A stretch of 64,000 bases of DNA from Aradus depressus. Its lineage: Eukaryota; Arthropoda; Insecta; Hemiptera; Aradidae. The notes under the pieces were generated by a model. The model was not told the DNA's origin. It saw only the letters and a program-made list of their open reading frames with translations, and searched no databases. Positions 22,734-33,467 of the stretch are shown in pieces; positions within the stretch are counted from its first letter, which is position 1; the number at the start of each line of letters is the position of its first letter. The stretch is taken from the NCBI GenBank assembly GCA_963662175.1, contig OY759217.1, forward strand, positions 16,556,562 to 16,620,561, given 5' to 3'. A program made the translations under genes and the position numbers.

Positions 22734-22990
22734 TCCTTATATCTTAAGCCTAAACACTCTCCATGTTTCACTCAGACCGACTCCTCTCAACCAGGCCTCG
22801 ACTTTCTCAACACAGACGAAAAAAACAGCTGATGGCCGTGTTTTGTTTTTTACTGGCAATTATTTTACAAGAAAATGGTTTCTTATTATTTATTTATTAA
22901 TTCAGTTTCTTTTTATAAAAAAATTAAATATAATTTTTTTTTTTTATTAATAATTTAATGTGTGTATTATTTTTATATATCACATATGAC
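22734..22990 (+). repeat. Dispersed repeat family R3 copy
   Basis: AGTTCCTTATATCTTAAGCC and AACAGCTGATGGCCGTGTTT also occur at 36789-36900. Confidence 0.75.
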
Positions 22991-23476
22991 TGAAAATCAA
23001 TGTTACTCAGAGACTTCTGAGGAAGAGATGCGCGGACAGTCCACACCAGAGCGTTACAAGGACATGGCAGCAAGCTTGGATTGCCGAGCAACGCTGCGAC
23101 TCTAAAGCCTGGATCACTGGATCCAGTTTCGTTTTGTAACACATGTTTTTAAACGTTTCCTTGATTTACCCGTTTTTACCAGTTTCTTTCCAAAAATGTT
23201 CCTTGCTAAATTTACAATCACTAATGTGTCCTTAGATTTGAGATAGAACCAATACGACAAACTTTACAGCGCCTCCATGAAAAAACAATAAAATTCCATA
23301 GGAAATATTTCAAAGTAATGTTGAAATTATATCGCCTAGGAACGAATTATAAAATATATTTTCATTTTAGGGAATTTTTATGAAAAATTATAAAAAATAA
23401 AGAAAAAAGAAAATAATGTGGTCTAATCATTACAGGACTTTCTTATACCAATGATTCTCTCTCTCTCCCTTCTCAA

Positions 23477-23598
23477 AATCATTTCATACTGGCATTACTG
23501 GATATAAGTTAGTCACTCTCAGAATAACGCTGTAGGTACAATGAAAGAACGAAAACTCATTACTTTCATATATACAGTAATGCCAGTATGAAATGATT
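23477..23598. mobile_element. Small MITE, 122 bp, 24-bp perfect terminal inverted repeats
   Basis: Left end 23477-23500 (AATCATTTCATACTGGCATT...) is perfectly complementary to 23575-23598. Diverged single ends of the same family occur at 26893-26935 and 56573-56612. Confidence 0.8.
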
Positions 23599-23600
23599 GT

Positions 23601-23685
23601 TTAATTTAAGGTTCCCTATTCAAAAGGAATAGGGAACCTTAAATTAAGCATTTTTGTTCCCTATTCCTTTTGAATAGGGAAATCC
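23601..23685. repeat. Tight palindromes abutting the MITE
   Basis: 23601-23621 and 23627-23647 are perfectly complementary 21-nt arms around a 5-nt loop. A third half-copy of the same arm (GTTCCCTATTCCTTTTGAAT) follows at about 23656-23680. Confidence 0.85.
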
Positions 23686-24059
23686 TCAAATAAATGTAAT
23701 TTTACTGGAGCTTCCTAACTATTGGACAAGCACATGATAGGGAAACGGAGAACAAAAATATAGGGGACCAAAATAATAATAATACTGAGAACAATGTAAA
23801 AAAAAATATATTATAAGAAAAAAAATAATCACTGAAAGTAATATAATAAAAAATATAATCGACTATGGACTATGTACAACGAAAGTAGTTCCATAAGAAA
23901 AAATGTTTGAATACCCCATATGTAATTAAAACTGAAAATATTAACGTGAGCTCATGATGAAAATAAAAATTAATTGATAAATATCTTTATAAATTATAAA
24001 GAAAACACGAATGTCTTTTTAAATATTGTCTATTTTACAAGATGTACATATAAAATATA

Positions 24060-24095
24060 TGGGAGTACTTTCGGTAATGCTACCATCTTCAGCCA
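24060..24095 (-). ncRNA. Predicted type I hammerhead ribozyme (subfamily B), intact core
   Basis: Reversed: TGG, CTGAAGA (24086-24092), T, helix II GGTA-GCAT-TACC, GAA (24070-24072), palindromic AGTACT (24064-24069), cleavage base C, CCA. Helix I proximal pairs are UGG/CCA; the triplet is CUC. The flanking arm continues as CATATATTTTATATGTACAT on the minus strand. No inverted partner is adjacent, so this is a half element. Confidence 0.65.
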
Positions 24096-24429
24096 CGACT
24101 TAACAAATATCTTTATGTTGACAACAACAGTGTGGTGAAAATATTGAAATTGAAATATAAACAAAAATTATGATCTTCGAAGGATGATGGAACTCGAAGA
24201 ACGGTGAGATCAGAAGAACGAAGCTCATCGGACGAAAGAAAACAAAGCTGAACGGGGACACTCAGTTCGAGAAGTTCAAAATAAGATAATATAATGAAAT
24301 GCGGCAATAAATCAAAACTTGATATAGGTCCACTCATGGGCAACTATAGCATGGGACTGACTGGGGCTGCGTATCAGACTCAGAGAGGGATTAGCGTGTG
24401 TTTACATTATGAACGTTGTAGACTAAACA

Positions 24430-24475
24430 GTGATTTTGAGAGGGGGGGGGGGGGGGGGGGGGGAGGAGGAGAGAC
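24430..24475. repeat. Poly-G tract
   Basis: A run of more than 20 G residues; low complexity. Confidence 0.9.
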
Positions 24476-24497
24476 TGATCTGTAAGCACGGTTTGTG

Positions 24498-24603
24498 TTG
24501 CCTACCCTATATTTGTATTCACCTAAGGAAGGGTTTTTAACTCGTACCTGACATTGTTCAGGCGGGACCATCGCAGACCGTCGAAGGACGGCGCCCTCTA
24601 AAG
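24498..24603 (-). mobile_element. SINE fragment
   Basis: Reversed body fragment (TTGCCTACCCTATATTTGTA...ACGGCGCCCTCTAAA). Confidence 0.75.
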
Positions 24604-25094
24604 TAGATGTGTGACTCTGAACTTCGAAATATTAAAAGTATTGCTTGTAAGGTGTAATCTGGGGACTTGGTTGAGTTACAAAGTTTAGTAACAAAATTGT
24701 GGACATGAAGTCCAAGACTCAACTGTTGAAGCAGTTTCTGAGGATATTTGTGATGTCGAGATGTGGAGGGTTGTGGATCCATCCTAAATCCCACAATTTG
24801 ATGAGGACGATAGAATGGTCGACTTGCAATCAGAGAGAGAAGACCTGAGTCAGACAGTTGTTACAGTTTGATCCTCTGCCTCTGTTCGGCTCATTGACTT
24901 GATCAGCAATCTTACAAAGAACCAGTCACTTTGGGCAACCCCAGATAAACCTAGCTATAACCACACATCCACTATCCTCTGTTTTCGTTAAGTTGCAACT
25001 TACCATTTCAAGAGACCGTTAGACATATCCCGCGACATAGTCATCGTTTAAGCGTCTTTGAAGGTGAGACACAACAAAACGATAACGGTTTGAG

Positions 25095-25290
25095 TTGAGT
25101 AAAATCTCTAATAACGGCCATTGTAATGTATCGACACAAAATTTACTATGCGTATTCAGAAGTCCCTGTGTAAGTCAACTATTGATTTTTAGCACAAATG
25201 GTTAATTGATTTTGGCGGGAGAGTGAAAACTTAGGTGATTAATTGTTGGCTGACCTCGTTCATTGCACGTTCGTCGCGAACGAAATTACA
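25095..25290 (-). repeat. Dispersed repeat family R1 copy
   Basis: TGTAATGTATCGACACAAAA and AAATGGTTAATTGATTTTGG blocks shared with 4880-5410 and 42215-42630. Confidence 0.65.
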
Positions 25291-25378
25291 GTTCGGGTTT
25301 TGAGAGGCAAAACGATTTAAAAGAAGTTTCAATTCAAATGTGAAAAAAACCTAAAACAGCAAAAAAATTGTACATATG

Positions 25379-25733
25379 AGGGCACCTAGAGCTCAGTGGT
25401 ATGCATGCTTCCTTATTGAGCTCAAGATCGCGGGTTCGAAATACGGCCGAGGCCCTAAGGTTTTCTTACCTAGGAGATAAAAATATGAGCACGCCGTCCT
25501 TCGGATGGAAGGTTAAGCGATGGTCCCGAGCTTGTACGATGTCAAGTACTCGTTAAATATACCTACCCTAGGTGAATAAAAATTTAGGGTAGGCAAAATT
25601 TAGGACTCCCACAGTAGAGTCGGGCTCATGTCCACCAGAGTGACGAAAGAGCGCTCTGGTAGTAGTTGATAAGACCTCGTAGCTGACCTCGTGATAAGCC
25701 CGGGCATGAATCATAAAACCTAACCTAACCTCT
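25379..25733 (+). mobile_element. SINE copy, near full length, (CCTAA)n tail
   Basis: Head GGGCACCTAGAGCTCAGTGG with B-box-like GGGTTCGAAAT; body conserved; ends CATAAAACCTAACCTAACC. No clear target duplication seen. Confidence 0.9.
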
Positions 25734-26273
25734 TTATGCTGATAGTAATGATAATGATAACTCTTCTATAGCCAAATTGTTTTCATCAATTTAACATATG
25801 TTTCTTTAAATTTATCCTCACGGAAGGATAACTTTATCACTAAGTTCTTGATATTCTACTTAGTTTATAGGTTTTGAATTAATTGAATTCAAAACCTTAT
25901 GGACTCTCAGATCAGTTCATATGTAAGTTTCTTAAGAAATATAACCTGTGCATATATCATAACTTCATATACTTCCTGCTACGTGAGACTAGCTTCTCAC
26001 GATATGACGCTATTAGGTCCGTATTCATCAGATATATTCATACAATATTAAGTCATGTTAGCGGAATTTTGGATGGTAATGATTAAAAAAAAAACTACAT
26101 TCGAATTGAGAGGACGAGTTCAAATAAATTTTTAAATAGAATTATAGGTTTTGAATTAATTTAATTCAAAACCTTATGGACTCTCACATTAGTTTTTTAT
26201 AACACATATAGTGCTGTATTCATTGACATTGTTTTGCCCACAAAGTTTCATCAATTTATGTCAATTGTTCCAG

Positions 26274-26726
26274 AGAAGGGAGTGCGTGAAGTCGTTGAAA
26301 CGAGTGAAAAGAACCGAAGGAGTAGTCAGTGTCTTGATCATCAGCCCTGAAGGTAACTATTTAATTTTTTTTAAACATTTGACGGGGTTAGAATCAAAAT
26401 GGTTCAAGTAACATTTTTGAAAATTTGTCGTTAAGTGTATAATCGGGTACAAAAATTATAGTTCTGTTCAGGAAAAAAGTTCTACAAGTGAAATCCAAGC
26501 CAGTGCTGAGATCTAATTGCAAATCACTTTTACCATTTTGGTGACATGAACAAGTAACTTAAATATATCAATAGTGACCTTGTTAACAGCAACTTTCACA
26601 TACAAGCACACCCTCTCCAACAGGCCTAGCTACACCGGGCCTAAGCCCAATGCCTAAAGAGAGACGCCCAGTTGTGCCGTTGCTTGTCCCCTGGCAGGCA
26701 TCAATGACCCTCGTGATTGAAATGCC

Positions 26727-26788
<62 letters not shown>

Positions 26789-28947
26789 TTCACCATAAAA
26801 GCAGAAGACAAAATATTTCCGGTTTCGATAAATTATAGATTTTTTAAACCAGTTAAGAACTTAATGCACAGTTTCTTCAAAGTTTTAAAAATCATTTCAT
26901 ACTGGCATTACTGGGTATAAGGTAGTAATGTGTTGGCATGAGCGGTTTTGAGTAAGAATCTGATGTTGAACAGAGAGATAGTAGACTCCAGCCCTCACCT
27001 CTTTCCCGTCTCACAATTCTTCTCTCACTCTCTGTTTTTCCATTGGTCAAACACGTGAAATTAGCAGATTGGGGCGGCAAGTATCTTGTGTCCTTTACTG
27101 CACCCTGATTATCAGCTTAACTGTCTCCAATCCTTCCTAGGACTTGAAGGATTATTACTTCCCCAGCTACGGAATACAGGGGAAGTTATGTTGGTTAAAA
27201 AGCCGATGTTTGATCGAAATTTCATTATTTCCGTCCACCTGATTCCAAACATTAAAAATAAATTTCATATCTGTTTTACGATGTCTTGACAGAATGAATG
27301 TACAAAATTTTTACACTATTTTAGCACAAAATTTGAATTTGACTGTTGAAATCAGAAAAACTTTTTATAATTAAGGAAAACATTTCGGTACAAAAGCATC
27401 ATATTTTAATTAATTTTAGAAGAAAAAAAACTCATTTATTTTTTTGAAGTCCATTTATTTACAAGAAAAACAGAGTTTATGTCCAAGTAATAATTTAAAT
27501 AAAAATAAATAACTTGTTTAACAAAAAATGATATGTGATAAGTGTTTCGCCAGAAAGTTCAAATGTGATATCTAAGTTGACCATCATTTAAAAAACTTAA
27601 ATGTCACTTTTAAACTTTGTGCTGAAGATATTGGAAGCAGAAACCTGTACACTTTATGTATATTTTTTTATAGAACTAGACAATATAAAAGTTGAACAAA
27701 TTCTTTGTTTATATTTATTTTATTAGTTTTCCATTAAATCGACACAGATTGAAAAAATGTATTCGAAAAAATAATAATTAATGAACTAATAATAATAAAA
27801 TCATTTTTGTCTGATTAGGTTACCCGTGGAGTACAAATATGCCTAACAATATAGTGGCAATGCGCTATTGCAAACTATGGCGACCCTTCTGCAATGCTGT
27901 AGTTCGGTTCATCAAGAGCATGGAACCTATGGATGACGTTGTCTGTTTGAGTGTGGGCACCAAGAAACACGATATGCTCATGGTACCAGGTAATTTTCAC
28001 ACTCTTTGATTTAAAATAATTACATTTTGCGCAATATTTGCCTGTACTCATCAGTGGCGGATCAATTTTGGGGACCCTAAAATAACAAACAAATATTGAT
28101 ATTGCATAATAATTTTTGTTAATTATTTTTCACAACTAATAAAAATTAAACAAAATAATTAATTAATAGATATAAAATAATAACAACTAACTAAAAATTA
28201 AATAAAACAATAACAGTAATCAGAAAAATATAATGGAAAGAGATTTTGAAAATTACCCAATTTATAGTAACATCCCTTCAGGATACCTCACAAATGTTTG
28301 ACAAAAATGGGCTTAAGTGAAACGTTAGGTAATCAATAATTGACAATTATCTGTAGACACATTTTTTAATCATGAAGACAAAAATATAAAATGGAAATAA
28401 TTTGATATGTTTATTTGTGTATACATGTTTCTATAAGATAAAATATACTCAATATAACAGCAATATACATACATAAATATACTTTGGCTAACTGTTAATA
28501 ACTCAATAAACTGTTGTTTTTATAGTTTTGGATATGTCCGAATGTGAAACTGATATGTGAAAAGTGAATATACCATAAAGCCAAATAAGTGTTTTATATC
28601 AACCATCTAGTGGTATTTATTTAGGTATAAAATAAGCAATATATTTTCTAATTAAACAAAATACTCCATATTTTGAAATTATTCTTTCCTATATCACAAC
28701 TACTTATGTAACCAATTTTATTTTTTTTATTTTTCCGAGTTCCTTAATTGTTTATTTTCTCGCCATTGTTCGTTTTTTAATGACAGATTTATTGTTGACA
28801 ATAATATACAAATCATTTTATTAATGAAAGCTTTCTTATTACATTGCAGATACTGATTTTGTGTTAATAGCACTTCAGACTATACCTCCGGCTCAACCTC
28901 TCTATCCCAAAGTAACTGAAAAAATGGTTAATGCTGATGAAGATTAA
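26274..28947 (+). CDS. Roadblock/LC7-type dynein light chain-like, three exons, first exon not found
   Basis: Exons 26274-26352, 27819-27989 and 28850-28947 join in phase to 115 residues: RRECVKSLKRVKRTEGVVSV begins, ...ISPEG-YPWSTNM follows, and ALQTIPPAQPLYP lies near the TAA at 28945-28947. Roadblock proteins (~96-105 residues) are homodimeric light chains of cytoplasmic and axonemal dynein. The family pattern KGV.G..V.N.EG.P..S followed by F..KARS.VR and NEIMVAPD..Y.LIVIQ is visible here as EGVVSVLIISPEG.P.S, FIKSMEPMDDVVCLSV and HDMLMVPDTDFVLIALQ. It is strongly diverged, and a ~20-residue C-terminal extension is unusual. There is no in-frame ATG after the acceptor at 26271-26273, so a short upstream exon must exist. 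A tissue-specific (for example sperm-axoneme) paralogue is possible but unproven. Confidence 0.82.
26729..26786. repeat. Poly-A tract (~58 A) in roadblock intron
   Basis: Uninterrupted A run after GCCATTT, possibly the tail of a plus-strand retroposed fragment. Confidence 0.9.
26893..27060. mobile_element. MITE relative, one end
   Basis: Begins ATCATTTCATACTGGCATTA like the MITE at 23477 and continues GTAATGTGTTGGCATGAGCG. A diverged reverse copy of this portion lies near 56573. The opposite end is not identified. Confidence 0.55.
27605..27720 (+). repeat. Subfamily C half element with decayed hammerhead
   Basis: GTG (27619-27621), CTGAAGA (27622-27628), T, degenerate helix II, GAA (27640-27642), ACCTGT, A, CAC (27650-27652), then CTTTATGTATATTTTTTTAT and AGACAATATAAAAGTTGAAC, the same arm as at 61510-61570. 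Helix I and helix III (AC/GT) pair, but helix II no longer does. Confidence 0.6.
28020..28845. other. Roadblock intron, nothing recognised
   Basis: AT-rich; no gene, RNA or clear repeat family seen. Confidence 0.4.
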
Positions 28948-29690
28948 CCACATCACTTTCACAGTTAACAATAAAAATAATTATTTAATTACTTACTATT
29001 TTTTTTATATAATTATTGTTATATAGGGTGTCCAGAATTGAATACATTAACCTTTTTCTTCTTTTTTTTAACTAAAAAACGATTTATTTAAGAAAATCTA
29101 AATTTTTTTTTATAGAGTATTATAATTTTGCTTTTTATTGTTTTTTTTTCTAGGTATTATGGCTGTCAAAATCAACTTTCTCATTTCACATATTTCTCTG
29201 AAACTAGATTTATCAAAATAATGAATATAGGAATTCGCTCAGATATTCAATGTTGTAGTTGAACAAAATCATAAATTTTCCTTTCAGTATTTTTTTTTTT
29301 TACTACATTTAAGTTTTTTAATTAAATTTCTCTATGACTTTTCAACGGATTAGCCTCCAATCCAAATGTCAATAATGTTTTACTGGAGAAAAAAAATAAG
29401 CGGGGTTCCCATTTAAATGTTTCTTAAAGTAATTTTTTTTCCGCAAAAAAATGGGTGATGCCACTGATTACCCTGCATAACTGGATTAATCCAGTTGAAA
29501 TGGCGTTCCTTCATCAAGCCTATACGGCTGATCGGACTTTCATAAAATTTCATCCTTAAAAGCTCTTTTAAAATATAGGATATGTCCGAGCTCAAATTTT
29601 GAAATAGGCGGGTGGTTGTGGAGCGACGCGAAACATATAATTAATTCTAGCTCTCCATATCAAGGGCATACAGGATTTTCAGGAAACTAC
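28948..29690. other. Downstream of roadblock gene
   Basis: Contains AATAAAAATAATTATTTAAT soon after the stop (28970 onward), a plausible polyadenylation region. Nothing else recognised. Confidence 0.4.
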
Positions 29691-30093
29691 AAATGTAGCA
29701 TCCTCATAATCCCTGTTCAAACAGATGCTCTGCCATTGCTCGTCGCTACCGTTACACTGCAAATCTATGATCACAGGGAATAAGTTGTTAAATCGTAAAA
29801 TGGTCAAAATGAGTCAAGTGTACTGTGATCATCACCCAAGCCATCTGCGCACTGTGAAGAAGTTGGGAACTCAGGACTTTCGGAATTATAAAGAGGTAGG
29901 TTTCTTGGTAACGCGTAATATTATGTAACTTCTCGGTTAAATCAACTTAATCTACTTCTTTGAAGAATCATTTACGAGATAACTGCATTTAACCATTTAT
30001 TCTCTATGGCAGACTATTCCAAGTGAAGAATGGACTTGAAAAATAAAATAAAACTGGTTTATTTAATATGTTGTCTAATTTCACTAACTATAT

Positions 30094-30141
30094 ATACATG
30101 GGAGTACTTTCGGTATTTCTACCATCCTCAGCCAAAAGCAT
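30094..30141 (-). ncRNA. Predicted type I hammerhead ribozyme (subfamily B), left arm
   Basis: Mirror image of 30167-30214 in the palindrome, with the same intact core on the minus strand. A transcript crossing both arms would form one long hairpin that competes with either ribozyme fold. Confidence 0.68.
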
Positions 30142-30166
30142 AAGAGATAAGACAGTCTTATCTCTT

Positions 30167-30214
30167 ATGCTTTTGGCTGAGGATGGTAGAAATACCGAAA
30201 GTACTCCCATGTAT
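30167..30214 (+). ncRNA. Predicted type I hammerhead ribozyme (subfamily B), right arm
   Basis: Distal helix I ATGC/GTAT, internal loop TTT/T, proximal TGG/CCA; CTGAGGA (30177-30183), T, helix II GGTA-GAAA-TACC, GAA (30197-30199), palindromic AGTACT (30200-30205), cleavage base C (30206, triplet CUC). Every core position fits. Confidence 0.72.
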
Positions 30215-30659
30215 ATATAGTTAGTGAAATTAGACAACATATTAAATAAACCAGTTTTATTTTATTTTTCAAGTCCATTTGAATTATTTCACAATATCTC
30301 TGCAATTATGTCAGTTTTCATCCAAGTGAAGAGGGTGTTATCAGTTAAATCAACTTCAGAGAGGCATCATTCACGAGTATTTCAAAAAGTTTGGTAAATA
30401 ATTAGGTAAGTGTGGTCAATAATTAGGTAAGTGATGGGGAATGATTAGGTAACTAAGGGGAAATCCAAGAAAGGATTATCAATATTCATTTTCATTCACT
30501 TCTGTAGATTTAGAAGGTACATAATTAATAATGATGCGAACATAATTTATTTATTCCAAAAACTGGATTTACGAAGTTAATGCAAAAGTAAAAAAGGTCT
30601 GCCATGAAAAGTTACGAATTTAGACCAATTTATTCCCAGTGACCAGAGAAATATTAGCT

Positions 30660-31988
30660 GAGGTGACGACCATTCCTCGGCACACACTAGCTATGGTGCC
30701 CAGCGTTCTTCGGTATGACACGAATAACCACAAACGGAGGCTACCATCCATTGTAGTGGTGAGCAGTGTCTGCACCGCAACAAAACGACCTATAGCAGAA
30801 GCGATCTCTCCCCCCTCCCAACGTATTGTCTTGCTTTTCTTCAAAAATTCTAATCCGTTGTGCAACCTTTTTGAAAACTAAAGAGCGCAGATTTTGGTTG
30901 TGTTCTTTTATTTGGTAAAAATTGAGGGATAAATCTTAATTTTTTTGGACAGTACTCCCATATATCAGGTTTTTTAGGTAACACTGTTCCGACATGTGGT
31001 ACACTCATACCAGGAAGTATAAACCAGTCGTCACGTGTTATATTCCTATTGGAATTTTCTGCAAGTTCCAGCAGTCTTAGCACATATTTTTCACCCGAAT
31101 TTACTGCTCAGTCATGTAATATATAAACAGGTTTAAACTGCGTACTTGTTGAAGGTTTGATTTTGAACGGAAATAGAGCCAAACACTGATGTTTAGAGGG
31201 GCATATCTGAGAATTGTTTTCGAACATTAAAACTAAAATATATTCGGTACTTAATAAAGCAGTATTCGATATTGTATGCAAACTATCTATTGTTCAATTG
31301 AATGATGCATGCAAATATTATATATAATGGCTATTATTATTATTGTATCTTATTAAGGTTATTACTTTAAAGATAAATGTCAATTGATGTTTATTGATGC
31401 ATGTGTATATCTGTTTTCTTTTTGCACTTGGTAATAACAAGCAGTAAATATACACATGTAATTTTGTTATGGAAAAAGGAAATGAAATTTTCAAATGGTC
31501 TTTCTCTATTTTATCGTCTTAATACACTATAGAAATGTATTTATAGTGGATGGTGTTATTATTTACGGTTGAAGGTGAGGTGGAAATGAAACGTCAGCCG
31601 GTATAAGATGCCTGGGCGCTCTGGCCTCCCACAAATTTATCGCTCAGTTCTTGACTACTTTACAACAGGAGGGATTTTTTTTGGTGTGGATCCGTCGACA
31701 TGGCCGCCATCTTTATCCGTTTATAAAGACGGAGTGGAGGATGTTCTTCATCCGGAACGGCATGCCAACTTATCTAGAACAACACAAATATATCCTATGA
31801 ACTTCTCGCCTTACCGTACATATAGATAGGAACTGATGATTTATGATTGTTACTAGGTCATTTCATGTATTCGTTATTGATCTTGGATGACCTGGGATAG
31901 GTTCCATCTTTGTAACAATATTCGAACACATCTTTTCACTTCTATCGATTTATTCAGTTTACACATTTGTTTATTCAAATGATCAATT
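30660..31988. other. Intergenic; unassigned open segments
   Basis: Open segments of 60-80 codons occur on both strands (for example 30850-31083 minus and 31608-31829 plus) but match nothing I recognise and lack exon context. Probably remnants of repeats. Confidence 0.35.
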
Positions 31989-32147
31989 TTCGTTCGTTTT
32001 GTGATTTGATCAGCTGTTCACGTTAAACAAAAATAGTGTTATAAAATTGCTCTTCAAAAAAAATAATTAATAGTGCGGTTTTTACTGTGTTTGTAAAAAC
32101 GTGAAACAGTGAAAAGTACCAGGGAGAGGACCTTTTCACCAAACGGA

Positions 32148-33467
32148 ATGAGTTGCAGCGGGGCGCGCTCTTCCTGGGCTGAAGAGAGTGCACCAGTGCC
32201 CACGGCCAGCCACAGCCAGCCAAGTAACTTCAAACAGGTACCACACCAGCCCCTGGCCACAGCATCGATGGCCGTTGACCCTCCAGGCCTTAGCGGCAAG
32301 AAGAGGACCCTAGACCAGCCTGACCAGGAGACACCCGCCTCATACCTCGCCGTCACCAAGAGGTATAAATCTTACAACTCACCAGTCATAGTTTCTAACA
32401 GGTATTCCGCTTTAACCAATTTAGACACTTCCAAGCCCCAACCGGCCGATTCAAATTCCGAAAATAGTAAAAAAATTAAAATTCCTCCAATATTTATTGT
32501 AGGTTACAATAACCTAAAAGAAATAACAGCTGACATATTAAAGGTGGCTACATCACCGTTTGAAACCAAACAATGCCTAAAAGAAAAAATTAAAATTCAA
32601 GCGACCTCGTCAGACGATTTTAGGGCCCTGACAAAATTCTACGATACACATAAAATTAACTATTACACTTATGTTAATCCAGAAACTAAAAATGTATCGG
32701 TGATTCTCCGAGGTGTGCCATACGCGCTCAGTGAAGAAGACGTCAAAAATGAATTGCTCCCTCACTACCCAGTTATTTCGGTCACCAGGTTGCACAATAG
32801 AGACAAAATGCCCACGCCATTGTGCGCAGTCGAACTGACTAATAACGACCAGGGAAAAGCCATATTCTCACTTACGAAACTATACTACAGTCGGATCCAC
32901 GTGGAGGAAAGACGCCGGTCCCTGCACGTTCCTCAATGCATGAACTGTCAAAAATTCGGGCACACCAAGAACTACTGCCGCCTTGAGTCGACCTGCGTTA
33001 AGTGTGCAGGGAATCACCATTATAAAGTTTGTCCTTTCCAAAAAACTGACAAACCGAAGTGCGCCAACTGTGGGGGCGACCATACCGCCAACTTTGGAGG
33101 CTGTCTGAAACGACCACCGAAACGGCAACTACAGTCCGCAGGCACCACCGCAAGCCAAACATTTCACACTAATACTAGTCAGCCTCCGCAACACACACAT
33201 GCACATTCAGCCAACACATCCAATACACCAACATACGCACCTACCTCCCCGGAGCCCAAACCACCTACGAACTTTTGGTTTGACAAAAATCGAAGTAGGC
33301 CAACACCACCGCAACCTAATACTGCAAACAATGGAATTAGATCTGAGCCAACGACTGACCTGACTGGACTCATCATGAACCTCATCAAACCATTCATCCC
33401 CCACATCCAAGCATTCTTATCCAATTTATTCACTAACCTTTTTTCGATGAATCATGGCAAACCTTAA
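32148..33467 (+). CDS. Jockey-type ORF1, nucleic-acid-binding Gag-like protein
   Basis: 439 residues from ATG at 32148 (MSCSGARSSWAEE); the frame is open further upstream but only from a GTG. It binds the element RNA and acts in retrotransposition particle formation. A central domain of the type that precedes zinc knuckles in Jockey Gag proteins (VSVILRGVPYALSEEDVKNE) is followed by three knuckles at about residues 264-325: CX2CX4HX4C, CX2CX3HX4C, CX2CX3HX6C. A Pro/Thr/Asn-rich low-complexity C-terminal tail follows. It ends MNHGKP, with the ORF2 start inside its last codons, suggesting reinitiation or coupled translation. Confidence 0.93.
   Translation: MSCSGARSSWAEESAPVPTASHSQPSNFKQVPHQPLATASMAVDPPGLSGKKRTLDQPDQETPASYLAVTKRYKSYNSPVIVSNRYSALTNLDTSKPQPADSNSENSKKIKIPPIFIVGYNNLKEITADILKVATSPFETKQCLKEKIKIQATSSDDFRALTKFYDTHKINYYTYVNPETKNVSVILRGVPYALSEEDVKNELLPHYPVISVTRLHNRDKMPTPLCAVELTNNDQGKAIFSLTKLYYSRIHVEERRRSLHVPQCMNCQKFGHTKNYCRLESTCVKCAGNHHYKVCPFQKTDKPKCANCGGDHTANFGGCLKRPPKRQLQSAGTTASQTFHTNTSQPPQHTHAHSANTSNTPTYAPTSPEPKPPTNFWFDKNRSRPTPPQPNTANNGIRSEPTTDLTGLIMNLIKPFIPHIQAFLSNLFTNLFSMNHGKP

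Larger units (their letters stand above)
30030..30319. mobile_element. Palindromic hammerhead-bearing element with 12-bp target duplication
   Basis: A 251-bp near-perfect palindrome (30029-30279, centre 30154) plus a one-sided 40-nt extension (30280-30319). TCCAAGTGAAGA is duplicated at 30018-30029 and 30320-30331. The paralogous repeat at 55.1-55.7 kb has a single copy of this 12-mer (reversed, 55418-55429) and no insertion, so it represents the empty site. Each arm carries an apparently intact subfamily B hammerhead pointing outward from the centre. The plan of an inverted dimer with a short one-sided extension recalls Penelope-like elements. Confidence 0.88.
29690..30660 (+). repeat. Low-copy repeat R4, interrupted by the palindromic element
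   Basis: Matches the reverse complement of about 55110-55700 block by block (for example GTGAAGAAGTTGGGAACTCA, ATTATCAATATTCATTTTCA). The copy here is interrupted at 30030-30319 by a foldback insertion that the other copy lacks. Confidence 0.8.

Noticed and set aside
26650..26920. Two ORFs with long poly-lysine runs
   Set aside because: Poly-A tract artefact in two frames.
30620..31083. Opposed ORFs resembling a small gene pair
   Set aside because: Partly inside repeat R4, no known domain, frames not continuous.
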